Shown: one piece after another, positions 35,249 to 44,582 of the stretch | Numbering within the stretch: the first letter of the stretch is position 1 | Layout: the number at the start of each line of letters is the position of its first letter | DNA from: G963665495 sp963667575 | Lineage (GTDB): Bacteria > Desulfobacterota > Desulfovibrionia > Desulfovibrionales > Desulfovibrionaceae | DNA length: 64,000 nucleotides | Direction of reading: 5' to 3' | Assembly (NCBI GenBank): GCA_963667575.2 | Contig: CAXXHY010000060.1 | Span: 13,194-77,193 of the forward strand | The notes under the pieces: generated by a model | What the model was told of the DNA's origin: nothing | Databases searched by the model: none | Seen by the model: only the letters and a program-made list of their open reading frames with translations | Made by a program: the position numbers and the translations under genes

Positions 35249-35301
35249 TTGGTTTTACCAATTTATGTTTTTTACGTCAACGAGGTATCTGGTCTTACCA
35301 A
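35249..35301 (-). promoter_or_regulatory. Promoter and paired GntR operators of the hexuronate operon
   Basis: On the minus strand, TTGACG (complement of 35275-35280) and TAAAAC (complement of 35252-35257) are spaced by 17 bases. Operator 1, TTGGTAAAACCAA (35249-35261), overlaps the -10 element. Operator 2, TTGGTAAGACCAG (35289-35301), lies just upstream of the -35 element. The centres are 40 bases apart, about four helical turns. The arms TGGT/ACCA suit FadR-type GntR regulators such as UxuR. Confidence 0.72.
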
Positions 35302-35348
35302 TATAAAAATGCATTTTTTTCACTGGAATATCAACCATGAAGTCAAAA

Positions 35349-35376
35349 CCCCCGGATCCTCTATGGGATCCGGGGG
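35349..35376 (-). terminator. Terminator of the first chemoreceptor gene
   Basis: CCCCCGGATCC (35349-35359) pairs perfectly with GGATCCGGGGG (35366-35376) around a six-base loop; the minus-strand transcript continues into TTTTGAC. It lies 35 bases beyond the stop codon and separates the chemoreceptor gene from the hexuronate promoter. Confidence 0.82.
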
Positions 35377-35411
35377 CATCGCTCCTTGAAAGCCGGTAAA
35401 CGCTCTGGAAA

Positions 35412-37686
35412 TCAGCCTGCTTTGAGTTCCGTCACGAGCTGTTCCAGTGATCTGGCCTGGTCGGACATGGCATGCACGGCCTTGGTCGATTCGTCCATAA
35501 CGCCGGTGGTCTGAACCGAGATATGGTTTATTTCTCCAATGGCCCTGGTGATTTCATCGCTGGCCGCGGACTGTTGTTCGGAAGCAGTGGCAATGGAGCG
35601 CACCTGATCTGCCGAAGCCTCGACGATCTGTACGATCTCGCTGAGCACCGCACCGGACTCCTGGGCGAGCATGGTGGCTTCATCCACAGCTTTCGTGGCC
35701 CGCTCCACACCGTCTATGCTCGTGCTGGCGCCGTTTTGGATGGCCTGAATGGCATTGCCAACCTCGGTTGTGGCAGCCATGGTCTTTTCCGCCAGCTTGC
35801 GGACTTCATCGGCCACAACGGCAAAGCCTCTGCCGGCTTCTCCGGCCCGGGCCGCTTCGATGGCCGCGTTCAGGGCCAGCAGATTGGTCTGATCGGCAAT
35901 GTCGGAAATCACATCGATGACCTGGCCGATGCCCTGGGCCTGTTCTCCCAGAGAATTCATATTTTTGCTTGAGCTGCCCGGCCTGATCCTGAACCAGATT
36001 GATGGCAGTGACCACCTTGTGCACAACGTCCGCGCCTTCCTGAGCGCGTGCCTTGGCGGTTTTCCGAACGTTCGGCGGCTTCTGCCGCGTGCCTGGCGAC
36101 TTCCAGCACAGTGGCGTTCATTTCCTCCATGGAGGATGCGGTCTCGCCCGTATGTTTGGATTGTTCGTCCGCACCGGCCCGGGCCTGTCTTATCTGCTCG
36201 GACAACACGCTGGAAGAATCCATTACATTGACGACCACCGTTTCCAACACGCCCGGCAGCATCCAGCATGCCCTGACGCTGCGCCTGCGCCGCACGCTCG
36301 CGCGCCTGCTCGGCCTCTTCCGTGGCTTTGCGGGCAGCCTCGGCCTCCTGAGCCGCCTCAAGTTTTTTTTCTTCCGCCTGAGCGATCATTTCCTGCAGGT
36401 TGGTCACCATGGTCCGCAAGGCATTGGCCAGAGTGCCGATCTCGTCGCTTTGATGCACATCCAGCGAATGGGAAAAATCACCTTCGGCAACCTGTCCGGC
36501 AAAGCGGGCCGCTTTTTGAAGAGGTTTGGTCAGGGACCTGGCGAAAAACCACATCAAGAGAATAACCGCCAGGGTAACGCCGCCGCCTATGGCCATTTGA
36601 AGCATGCTGCTCCGGCTGCTCTGCAGGGCGAGTTCCTTGTCCAGAGCGGTGGCCTGAGCCAGTATAACCTCGGGAGAAACCCGCAGCGCGACGCTCCAGG
36701 GTCTTTCCGTACGTCCCATGGTAATCGGGGCGAGGGCCAGCAGATTGCCATTTTCATCCTCACCAACAGTGGCTCTGCCCTGCTGGACATCGGAAACTAT
36801 TCTTTGCCATTCCTTGGGAAATTCCTTTTCAATGGATCCACCGATAAAGTCCGGATGCTCGCTGCTGGCGGCAACCAGTCCCATGTTGCTGACAAAAACC
36901 ACTTCCCCCTGCCCGTTGTACAAATTGGCGTCCACCTCTTTGGCCAGTTGCTGTAAAAAGCCCAGACGCAGATCGGTTCCAGCCATGCCGTAAAACTTTC
37001 CATCCGACATGATGGGCGCGGAAATGGAAGTCAACCAGGCTGTTTTTCCCTGAACCACGTAGGCAAAGGGATCCAGCACGTTTTCCTTGCCCTCGTTTTT
37101 GGGGACAAGATACGCCTTTCCCTTTTGTACGCCATTGGGATCGGCAACCATGGTTTCGAACTCGATGAGAAACTGCGAGCCGATTTTTCCGTCCGTATCC
37201 CTGTTCCAGTAGGGAACGAACCTGCCGGTATTGTCCCTGACCGGTGGTATTCTGCCCGGCGAACGCCTTGTCCTGGCCGTCCAGGCCGTTGGGTTCGAAA
37301 GCCGTGTACGCTCCGAGGAAACGGGGATTGTTCTCCAGAACTGTCTTCAGAATGTCGTTCAATGTCGCCCGGATACGGGTGTCGGGCTGATCTCCGTCCG
37401 CCTGGAGATCATTATGTTTTTTCAATGCCCCGAAGATAATCCCCAGGGTCCGCGAGGTATCCAGATTTTCCTGCAGAATGCTTTGTATATTGGCGGCCTG
37501 ATTTTTGGCCAGGGCCTGAAGATTCACCTCGGCTGTTTCTCGAAGCAACTTTCCCACTTTTTCCGAGACATAATCCTGAGTTTTATGTGTTGATGAAATT
37601 CCGAACAACACCAGTACGGACGCAGCGACCAGTAGGCACACACCTGCAAGAAGCACAATTTTCAGTTGGATGGATTTCAGTTTCAT
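35412..37686 (-). CDS. Methyl-accepting chemotaxis protein with dCache sensor (copy 1), about four frameshifts
   Basis: A chemoreceptor of about 756 residues once four single extra bases are removed (near 37240, 36245, 36060 and 35955). In order: an N-terminal membrane helix (IVLLAGVCLLVAASVLVLFG), a periplasmic dCache-type domain (GKENVLDPFAYVVQGK, APIMSDGKFYGMAGTDLRL), a second membrane helix, HAMP (FAGQVAEGDFSHSLDVHQSD), and a long signalling hairpin with the tip IGQVIDVISDIADQTNLLAL and EAGRGFAVVADEVRKLAEKT. It has no C-terminal pentapeptide tether. All breaks lie in short runs and leave the protein otherwise undamaged. It is paralogous to the next gene. Its closeness to the hexuronate operon hints at a sugar-acid ligand, which is speculation. 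Confidence 0.85.
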
Positions 37687-38013
37687 AACCCCTCTCGATG
37701 CTGAAGTTTGCTCTTATACTTCGATGCTCCAACCTGTTTCTCCAAAACACATCCGCATACGTTTCTCTTCCTGGGTCGTACCTCTGAATCCGCGTGCATC
37801 GTTCAAAACGCAAAACAATCGGACAGATCCAGACAAAATGTGTTTGCTTCATACCTCCTTTATTTTTCAGATATATATGTATAACATTTTAATTCAAAAA
37901 TACAACATATATTCTATTTGTATCAAAACGATACATATAGTTTGATAGATTTTTAATTTACTTATTCTTTTTTGCAGCAATAAAATATTGAAGCCCAATT
38001 ACCTCCTGTGCAT
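37687..38013. other. Intergenic region between the two chemoreceptor genes
   Basis: AT-rich and without a gene; it probably holds the promoter of chemoreceptor copy 1. An inverted repeat TGTATC/GATACA near 37919-37933 is the only structure I note. Confidence 0.4.
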
Positions 38014-38019
38014 AAAAAA

Positions 38020-38049
38020 ACCCGAAAAGGCGAGAAACCTTTTCCGGGT
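38020..38049 (-). terminator. Terminator of the second chemoreceptor gene
   Basis: ACCCGAAAAGG (38020-38030) pairs with CCTTTTCCGGGT (38038-38049) with one bulge, and the minus strand continues into a run of seven T (complement of 38014-38020). It lies about 40 bases past the stop codon. Confidence 0.8.
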
Positions 38050-38090
38050 CAGACATTGTTCTTCGTGTATTGCTGGTAGCGCTTGAAGCT

Positions 38091-40365
38091 CTAGCCTTCC
38101 TTGAGGTCCTTGACCAGCTGCTGCAGAGACTCAATCTGATCCGCCATATCCTCCACAGCCCTGGAGGACTCGCCCATGGTTTCCGACGTTTTCACGGCGA
38201 TCATGTTGATCTCGCTGATTGCGCGGGTAATCTCATCACTGGCCGAAGACTGCTCTTCGGATGCAGTGGCGATGGAGCGGACCTGATCCGCGGAAGATTC
38301 CACGATCTCCACGATTTCCATAAGCACGGTGCCGGATTCCTGCGCCAGCGTCGTTGCCTCATCTACGGCTTTGGCGGCCTGTTCCATGCCGGTTATGCTC
38401 GTGTTGGCGCCGGCCTGAATTGCCTGGATGGCATTGCCCACCTCCGTGGTGGCAGCCATGGTCTTTTCCGCCAGTTTGCGGACCTCGTCGGCAACAACGG
38501 CAAAGCCTCTGCCCGCTTCACCGGCGCGCGCCGCCTCGATGGCCGCGTTGAGCGCCAGCAGATTGGTCTGGTCCGCGATGTCGGAAATCACGTCGATTAC
38601 CTGGCCGATTCCCTGGGCCTGGTTGCCCAGATCATTCATGTTGCCTTTCAGGCGTTCAGCCTGCTTCTGCACGGTATTGATGGCGTCCACAACCTTGTGT
38701 ACGACCTGGGCGCCTTCCTGAGCCCGCTCCTTGGCCGAATCGGAACGTTCGGAGGCCTCGGACGCGTGGCGCGCCACTTCGAGCACAGTGGCATTCATTT
38801 CTTCCATGGAGGAAGCGGTTTCACCCGTATGCTGCGATTGTTTCTCCGATCCGCTCAAAGCTTCTTCGATCTGCGAAGAAAGGGACTTGGAGGAGGACAG
38901 CACATTGACGACCACTGCCTCCAGCCGCTTGGCCGCGTCCAGCTTGCCCGCCCGCTGGGCCTGGGCCGCTTCCTGACGCATTTTTTCAGCTTCCGCCGTG
39001 GCATGCCTGGCTATTTCGGCTTCCTTGGCGGCTTCATTGCTCTTTTCCTCGGCCTCAGAAATCATTTTTTTGAGGTTGTCCACCATGGTTTTGAGAGCCA
39101 CAGCCAATACGCCGATTTCATCCTTCTGGTTCACTTCCAGGGAATGCGAAAAGTCCCCCCTTGGCCACATGCTCGGCGAATGTCGCCGCCCTGCGCAAGG
39201 GTCTGGCCATTGTCGCAGCAAAGAACCACAACAATACTATGGCGACTACCGTAACTCCGAGTCCCACGCCCATCTGCATGAAACCGCTTTCGCTGCTGCG
39301 CTCTGCCAGAGTGGCTTCAAGGGCTTCAGCTGCGGCCAGAGGGATCTGGGGATCAACCCGGATTACAATACTCCAGGGTTTGCCTGTGCGTCCCAACGAA
39401 ATCGGAGCCATGGCGCGCATTCTGCCGGATGAATCATCGTCCACCTTCGCCTCACCCTTTTGCACCAGCTGTGTAATCTCACTCCAGGATTTGGGAAAAG
39501 CCTTGCTGATGGAACTGCCGACCTGATCCGGATGTTCGCTGCTGGCCACGACCAGGCCTTCATAACTGACGATGACCACATCGCCTTTTCCTTCGTACAA
39601 CCCGGCATCCACTTCCTTGGTAAGATCCTGTAAAAAATCCAGGCGCAGGTCCGTACCCGCAACACCAAGAAATTTGCCATTATCCTTAACCGGTACGGAG
39701 ATGGTGGTCAGCCACTCCTGCTGCCCCTGTACTATATAAGGGAAAGGATCGAGCACATTTTCCTTGCCCGATTCCCTGGGCGACAGATACCAGCCGCCTT
39801 TACGGATGCCGTTGGTCGTACTTGTCCTGACTTTCGTAATCCACAAGCACCTGCACGGCGATATTGCCTTTGGGATCACGGTTCCAGTAGGGAGTGAAAC
39901 GACCGGAATCATCCTGACCGCTTTCCCTTTTGCCGGAGAATTGCGCATCGTTTCCGTCCAGGGCATTGGGTTCCCATGCCGAATAGGTACCAAGATATTT
40001 AGGGTTGTTTTCCAGCACATTCCGCAGAATATCATTCAAAACTTCCCGGATATGGCTCTTGTCTCCATCCACAACAGCGGACTTGTCATTGTCTTTCTTC
40101 AACACTTCGAAAACTTTTTGCCATTGTTCTGGCCGTGTCCAGATTGTCCTGGAGGGCACTTTGAATTACAGCTGCCTGGGTTTTGGCAATGTTGACAAGG
40201 TTATTCTGGGCATTTTCCTTCAATAACTCGCCAACTTTTTGCGAAACGTATTCCTGCGTGTTTTGTGTGGAAAACTATACCAAATACAACAAGTACAATG
40301 GCCGTAGCCAACAGACAAAAACCAGACAGCAGCACAATTTTTTGCTGGATGGACTTCAACTTCAT
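38091..40365 (-). CDS. Methyl-accepting chemotaxis protein with dCache sensor (copy 2), about four frameshifts
   Basis: A paralogue of the neighbouring chemoreceptor with the same corrected length of about 756 residues. Frames break near 40278, 40112, 39828 and 39160, each by one extra base, for example C6 instead of C5 in the HAMP region. Domains in order: membrane helix (IVLLSGFCLLATAIVLVVFG), dCache (GKENVLDPFPYIVQGQ, VPVKDNGKFLGVAGTDLRL), second membrane helix (VGLGVTVVAIVLLWFFAA), HAMP, then the conserved hairpin tip IGQVIDVISDIADQTNLLAL. GGAGG precedes the ATG at 40365. The signalling halves are nearly identical to copy 1 while the sensor halves differ, as expected after duplication and ligand divergence. 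Confidence 0.85.
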
Positions 40366-40574
40366 ACTCCCTCCTCACGGCGTACGACGTCCAGGCACAA
40401 CAAAACGCCTGAACTTAAAAAAAATAATTTTTACAACATGTTTTGGCGCAAAAAGTCTGCAACCAATAAAAAACCAGCAATACTAAATCTGTTCTTTCCC
40501 GAACAAACTCCACTGAATAAGATCAAGTAATCCATTTTAGCAGAATTGCGGATATAAGATCAACTACAGAACCA

Positions 40575-40608
40575 AAAAAAGTGCCCCAATAATCAGGGGC
40601 ACTTTTTT
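40575..40608. terminator. Terminator downstream of azlCD
   Basis: AAAAAAGTGCCCC (40575-40587) pairs with GGGGCACTTTTTT (40596-40608). The A and T flanks allow termination in both directions; the relevant transcript is azlCD on the minus strand, which ends at 40731. Confidence 0.85.
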
Positions 40609-40730
40609 AAAAAATTACACACAAGAACAGTATATTATATGGATATTTTTTTATACAGACGGCAGAAGCCGAAAATGGCCGGCAAGTTTTTTGAACTTGG
40701 GCAAGAGGTAAGGTTTAACAGACTGGATTA

Positions 40731-41054
40731 TTACAAAAAAAATCTTGCGGCAGCCACCAGGACCATGCCGGTCAATACGCAGCCGAACATGCCGCCGAAT
40801 CGCTTGGCGATGAAAAAGCAGGGAATGGCGGCCCACAGGAAATAATTGTCCGGGCTGACATCCAGACTGCCGTCCCGCAGCAAAAGTTCGGGAAACAGCA
40901 GAGCCGCCAGAACGGCAGCCGGAACATGGCTGAGCCAGCGCACCACGGATTCGGGAAGCGAACGCCTGGCCAGAGCGAGCAACGGCAAAGCCCTGGGTAC
41001 GAACGTCACTGCGGTCATGCCGAGAATGGTCAAAAAAATCGTCTGCTGGTCCAT
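40731..41054 (-). CDS. azlD: AzlD-family small subunit of branched-chain amino acid exporter
   Basis: A 107-residue membrane protein with about four helices, matching AzlD in length and in the RALPLLALARRSLPESVVRWL and HVPAAVLAALLFPELL stretches. The ATG at 41054 overlaps the azlC stop codon as TAATG, so translation is coupled. With AzlC it should form an exporter for branched-chain amino acids or their analogues. A preceding open extension encodes the azlC end in another frame and is not part of the gene. Confidence 0.88.
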   Translation of the reverse strand: MDQQTIFLTILGMTAVTFVPRALPLLALARRSLPESVVRWLSHVPAAVLAALLFPELLLRDGSLDVSPDNYFLWAAIPCFFIAKRFGGMFGCVLTGMVLVAAARFFL

Positions 41055-41782
41055 TACCGCCCTTCCTGTTTTACGGAGTTCCACCGCGACTGCGCCAGCA
41101 TGCCCAGGGTCGCTCCGGCCAGGGTCGCCAGAATGGTTTCCCACTGCGACATGCCCGCGAGCTTCATCACCAGGGCGGAGCCTCCACCGGCCAGCGCCGC
41201 GACCACATGGCTCGGCTGTTTGAGCTGCGCCACCAGCAGGGCGATGAACATGGCCGGCAGCGCATAATCCAGCCCCACCGGACGCACATCGGTAATCAGC
41301 CCGCTGGCCAGGACTCCCAGGATGGTCCCCAACACCCAGGATGTCTGGGCGATCATATTTATTCGAAAAGTTTCGGCAACATTCATGCGGCCCTGGGCGA
41401 ACCGCGTCGCGTGCACGGCAAAGGTCTCGTCCGTGAGTTCATAGGAGAACAGCGCCAGGGCGCTTTTTCGCCAGGAGCCCATGTGCGGGGAAAGCGCCGC
41501 GCTCATCAGCAGGTGGCGCAGATTGACCACAAAGGTGGTCAGGATAATGCTGGCCGGTGCGGCCGCAGCCGCGAACAGGCTCACGGCGATGAGCTGCGAG
41601 GACCCGGCGTACACCAGCAAAGACATCAGGATGGTGTTGGCGGTAGACAAGCCCATTTTTCCAGCCAATACGCCGTACGCCAGCCCTACGGGAATATAGC
41701 CGAAGGCTATGGGAGCCGTCTGAGAAAAAGCGCGCACCCAAATATCGCGTGAGGATGTAGATTCCGTATCCAAAGAATACAC
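41054..41782 (-). CDS. azlC: AzlC-family branched-chain amino acid permease
   Basis: A 242-residue membrane protein of the AzlC/YgaZ family, the large subunit of an efflux system for valine, leucine and isoleucine analogues. Hallmarks are AFSQTAPIAFGYIPVGLAYGVLA, split by the first helix, VYAGSSQLIAVSL and NLRHLLMSAALSP. About seven hydrophobic helices are visible. A GTG start at 41782 is assumed because no ATG lies at a suitable place. The sigma-54-type activator gene ends 132 bases upstream on the same strand. Confidence 0.88.
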   Translation of the reverse strand: MYSLDTESTSSRDIWVRAFSQTAPIAFGYIPVGLAYGVLAGKMGLSTANTILMSLLVYAGSSQLIAVSLFAAAAAPASIILTTFVVNLRHLLMSAALSPHMGSWRKSALALFSYELTDETFAVHATRFAQGRMNVAETFRINMIAQTSWVLGTILGVLASGLITDVRPVGLDYALPAMFIALLVAQLKQPSHVVAALAGGGSALVMKLAGMSQWETILATLAGATLGMLAQSRWNSVKQEGR

Positions 41783-41914
41783 CTGTTCTCAAACCGGTGG
41801 TTTGCCGGTCTTTGCATTTTTTCACACACCGCAACTGTCCGTGCGGACTGCAGCAAAGCGGGATCAAGGGTGTATCAGAATCCTTGCAGAAAGGTAAAGA
41901 GCCATTGGGACGGG

Positions 41915-43201
41915 TTATTCCATATCAAAGCGCTTCATCTTCTTGCGCAGCCCTTCGCGACTGATGCCCAGCAATTTGGCAGCTTCGGTCTTGTTGTCAT
42001 CCGTGGCCCGCAATGCGCGCTCCACCTGCATGCGTTCCAGGCTGGACAGGTCGTAAGGCAACTCACGGAGGAGGACTTCGGTCTCGTTGGTCTGGTTTTC
42101 ATCATGGCGGACCGTATCCCATACGGGGGGATCGCAGGGATCGCCCTGGACGCAGGCCACTATGTGTTCGGAAAGATCCCCTGGCCGGATTTCCTGCGAA
42201 TAGCCCAGAGCCACCAGCCGTTCCATTTCGTTGTCCAGCTCGCGAATGTTGCCTTTCCAGTCATAGGATTTCAGCATTTCCAGAGAGTCCGGATGCAGGG
42301 TCATTGCTTCGCGGTTCATGGCCTTGCAATGAAATTCCAGCCGGGTTCTGCATAGCAGCTCGATGTCCACACGCCTTTCACGCAAGGGGGGCAAGGTAAG
42401 CTTGACGACCTTGAGGCGGTAATAGAGATCCTCCCGAAAATTTCCGGCCCTGACTTCCGCCTCCAGATCCTTGTTGGTGGCTGCCAATACCCTTATATCT
42501 ATGGGGATGGGGCCCGTACTGCCCACCCGGTACAACTGCCGGTCTTCCAGCACGCGCAGGATCTTTGCCTGGCAGGTCAGGGGCATGTCCCCTATCTCGT
42601 CCAGAAACAGGGTTCCGCCCTCGGCCCGTTCCATGACGCCGACGCGTTTGGTCACCCCGGTGGCCACTCCCTTTTCAATGCCGAAAAATTCGCTTTCAAA
42701 AAGCGTTTCCGGAATGGCCGAGCAGTTCACGGCCATGAAAGGACCTTCGCATCGCAGGGAATTGAAATGCAGTGTTTTGGCGATGAGTTCCTTGCCTGTT
42801 CCGGTCTCGCCGCAGATCAGCACATTCACGGGCGTGTCTGCAATGCGGTTTACCTGGTCCAGCAGAATCTTGAGCTGCGGACTGCGCCCGAGGATGCGAT
42901 TGGGGGCGTACTTGTTGCGCAACCCCTTTTTGAGCGAATTGTTCTGTTTGAGGAGCTGTTCGCGCGCCTCCTCCAGATCGGATTTGGTTTTCTTCAGATT
43001 TTCAATGATCTGTTCGAGGTAATATTCGCGCGACTCGACCTTGACCAGCATCATTCCAAAAGACTCTGCCAGCCGGCATACGTTTTCCGGATGCTCCCCC
43101 TGTTTTGTCAGCTCGAAAAGCTGATCGGCGTTGGCTTTTCGATCAAACGCCAGGTCATGGCACAGCTTTTCCATTTCCTGCAGCAAGCTATCCGTTTTCA
43201 T
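41915..43201 (-). CDS. Sigma-54-type AAA+ transcriptional activator with a variant GAFTGA loop
   Basis: A 428-residue regulator. Residues 1-95 have no recognised sensor domain and end in a coiled coil (YYLEQIIENLKKTKSDLEEA). The AAA+ core has Walker A GETGTGKE, Walker B GGTLFLDEIGDM and arginine-finger region LYYRLKVVKLTLPPLRER. A Fis-type helix-turn-helix (TEAAKLLGISREGLRKKMK) ends the protein. The sigma-54-contacting loop, normally GAFTGA, reads GVATGV here; loss of the Phe normally impairs contact with sigma-54, although I recall similar loops in related proteins. Targets are unknown; azlCD lies directly downstream. No -24/-12 promoter was found near azlC. Confidence 0.85.
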   Translation of the reverse strand: MKTDSLLQEMEKLCHDLAFDRKANADQLFELTKQGEHPENVCRLAESFGMMLVKVESREYYLEQIIENLKKTKSDLEEAREQLLKQNNSLKKGLRNKYAPNRILGRSPQLKILLDQVNRIADTPVNVLICGETGTGKELIAKTLHFNSLRCEGPFMAVNCSAIPETLFESEFFGIEKGVATGVTKRVGVMERAEGGTLFLDEIGDMPLTCQAKILRVLEDRQLYRVGSTGPIPIDIRVLAATNKDLEAEVRAGNFREDLYYRLKVVKLTLPPLRERRVDIELLCRTRLEFHCKAMNREAMTLHPDSLEMLKSYDWKGNIRELDNEMERLVALGYSQEIRPGDLSEHIVACVQGDPCDPPVWDTVRHDENQTNETEVLLRELPYDLSSLERMQVERALRATDDNKTEAAKLLGISREGLRKKMKRFDME

Positions 43202-43512
43202 AATATTCGCCTTGGATCTTACGGCGTGGCCCGGTGAATCTGGAGAACGTCCGTCACGCGCCGTTTCAGTTGAGCATAATCGCCATGATATTATTGACTG
43301 AAGACAGCATCATAATACCGGTAAAAGAGACAGAAATCTGCAGCCTTTCTTATCTTGTAAAGATACCTGTAGTGATCTTCTTTTATACAGAGCAACAGAA
43401 TTTCATAACAATGACATACAACCCTACGGCTATGCAATGCCCGCTTCTTCCATTGCAGAAACTGATTCGTCAGCAAATCACGAGGGGTACGAAGCTGAAG
43501 CGCTTTCGCGTA
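43202..43512. other. Intergenic region upstream of the activator gene
   Basis: About 310 AT-rich bases between the start of the activator gene and the end of the gene at 43513. No gene or strong repeat is seen; it probably carries the activator promoter. Confidence 0.35.
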
Positions 43513-44334
43513 TCAGGATGATATTTCCTCCGACATCTTCACATGGCAGGCATTGGCCCGTGCAATGCCCCAAAGGGCAAAACGTTCGAAGGCTTCACGT
43601 ACGTCCAGTTCGTCGTCCTTTTTCATTTCACGATGCTTTTTGCTGTGCTGTGCCAGGAAATACCGCTCCCTGAACTGCTCGAAACGGGAAATTTTTATGG
43701 TGAGCTTGCCCTGCGCGCGTTCCGGCGTCAGCAGCAACCATGAGGGAGCGCTTTTGACCCGGAACATGTAGAACAGCTTCCGAATGCTTTCATGTCCTTC
43801 GCGCTCCTTGTCGTAACATATTTCATAGACCTGTACGACATTTTCATAGTCCACCAGAACCGGAATGTAAAAATCTCTCTGGGCTTTCCAGAGCGCACTG
43901 CCGTAGACGGTAAATGCCAGCAGCATGGGACGGGCCGCCAGATGATTCTTGATTTCATTGCCCAGTGCCCAGCGGCAGTCAATGCTTTGATCAAATCCGT
44001 AGGTTCGTATTTTCTCGGCCCGGACAGCATCGGAATGCATTTGTTCGAGCTCTTCCACGAGCCGTTCCCCATTGGCGTAATGCGTACGCAGGTAGACAAA
44101 AAGATTGTGTTTTTCGGAAAGCGAATGCTTTGCCTCATAGGTGTGAATACGGCCTTTGCGCCGACGGCGAATAAGAGAAAACCTGAGTTCGAGGGTCAGC
44201 AGAACCTTGGCGGTACCGGGCAAACCGGCAATCTCGTGCTCCACCGAACCATAGGAGGCTTCGGTAATCAGAAGATTTTTCACCTGCCCCTTCTGGATGT
44301 AGAGAATTTCCCAGGAACCGGATTCTGCACCCAT
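43513..44334 (-). CDS. Conserved-looking hypothetical protein, function unknown
   Basis: I do not recognise this 273-residue soluble protein. It has no signal peptide or membrane helix. It is rich in Arg, Glu and aromatic residues, with a basic run RRRRKGRIH near residue 70, and a C-terminal half with KLFYMFRVKSAPSWLLLTPE and FEQFRERYFLAQHSKKHREM. The build, with alternating strands and a charged tail, could suit a nucleic-acid or nucleotide-binding protein, which is only a guess. AAGGAG lies seven to eight bases before the ATG at 44334, which is why that start is preferred over a longer reading. It appears monocistronic. Confidence 0.7.
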   Translation of the reverse strand: MGAESGSWEILYIQKGQVKNLLITEASYGSVEHEIAGLPGTAKVLLTLELRFSLIRRRRKGRIHTYEAKHSLSEKHNLFVYLRTHYANGERLVEELEQMHSDAVRAEKIRTYGFDQSIDCRWALGNEIKNHLAARPMLLAFTVYGSALWKAQRDFYIPVLVDYENVVQVYEICYDKEREGHESIRKLFYMFRVKSAPSWLLLTPERAQGKLTIKISRFEQFRERYFLAQHSKKHREMKKDDELDVREAFERFALWGIARANACHVKMSEEISS

Positions 44335-44582
44335 GTTTGGTCTCCTTTTGCCTGTTGCTGTCATACCGGTATCCGGGACAAGAAGAAAGCGCTTTTCCAG
44401 CCCGCCGGAGAGGGCCTGGAACACAGGCGTCGGGCTCTTTACAAGGCACGTATGTTGCAGTAAATTGCTACAATGACAAAATTACGTCAAAGTCCTCAGG
44501 CAAGGCGACTTCCCGCTCCCCTTGATTCCGTCCAGACGAAACGGTATATTTTATTCATACACATTTACGCCAAGGATCATTC

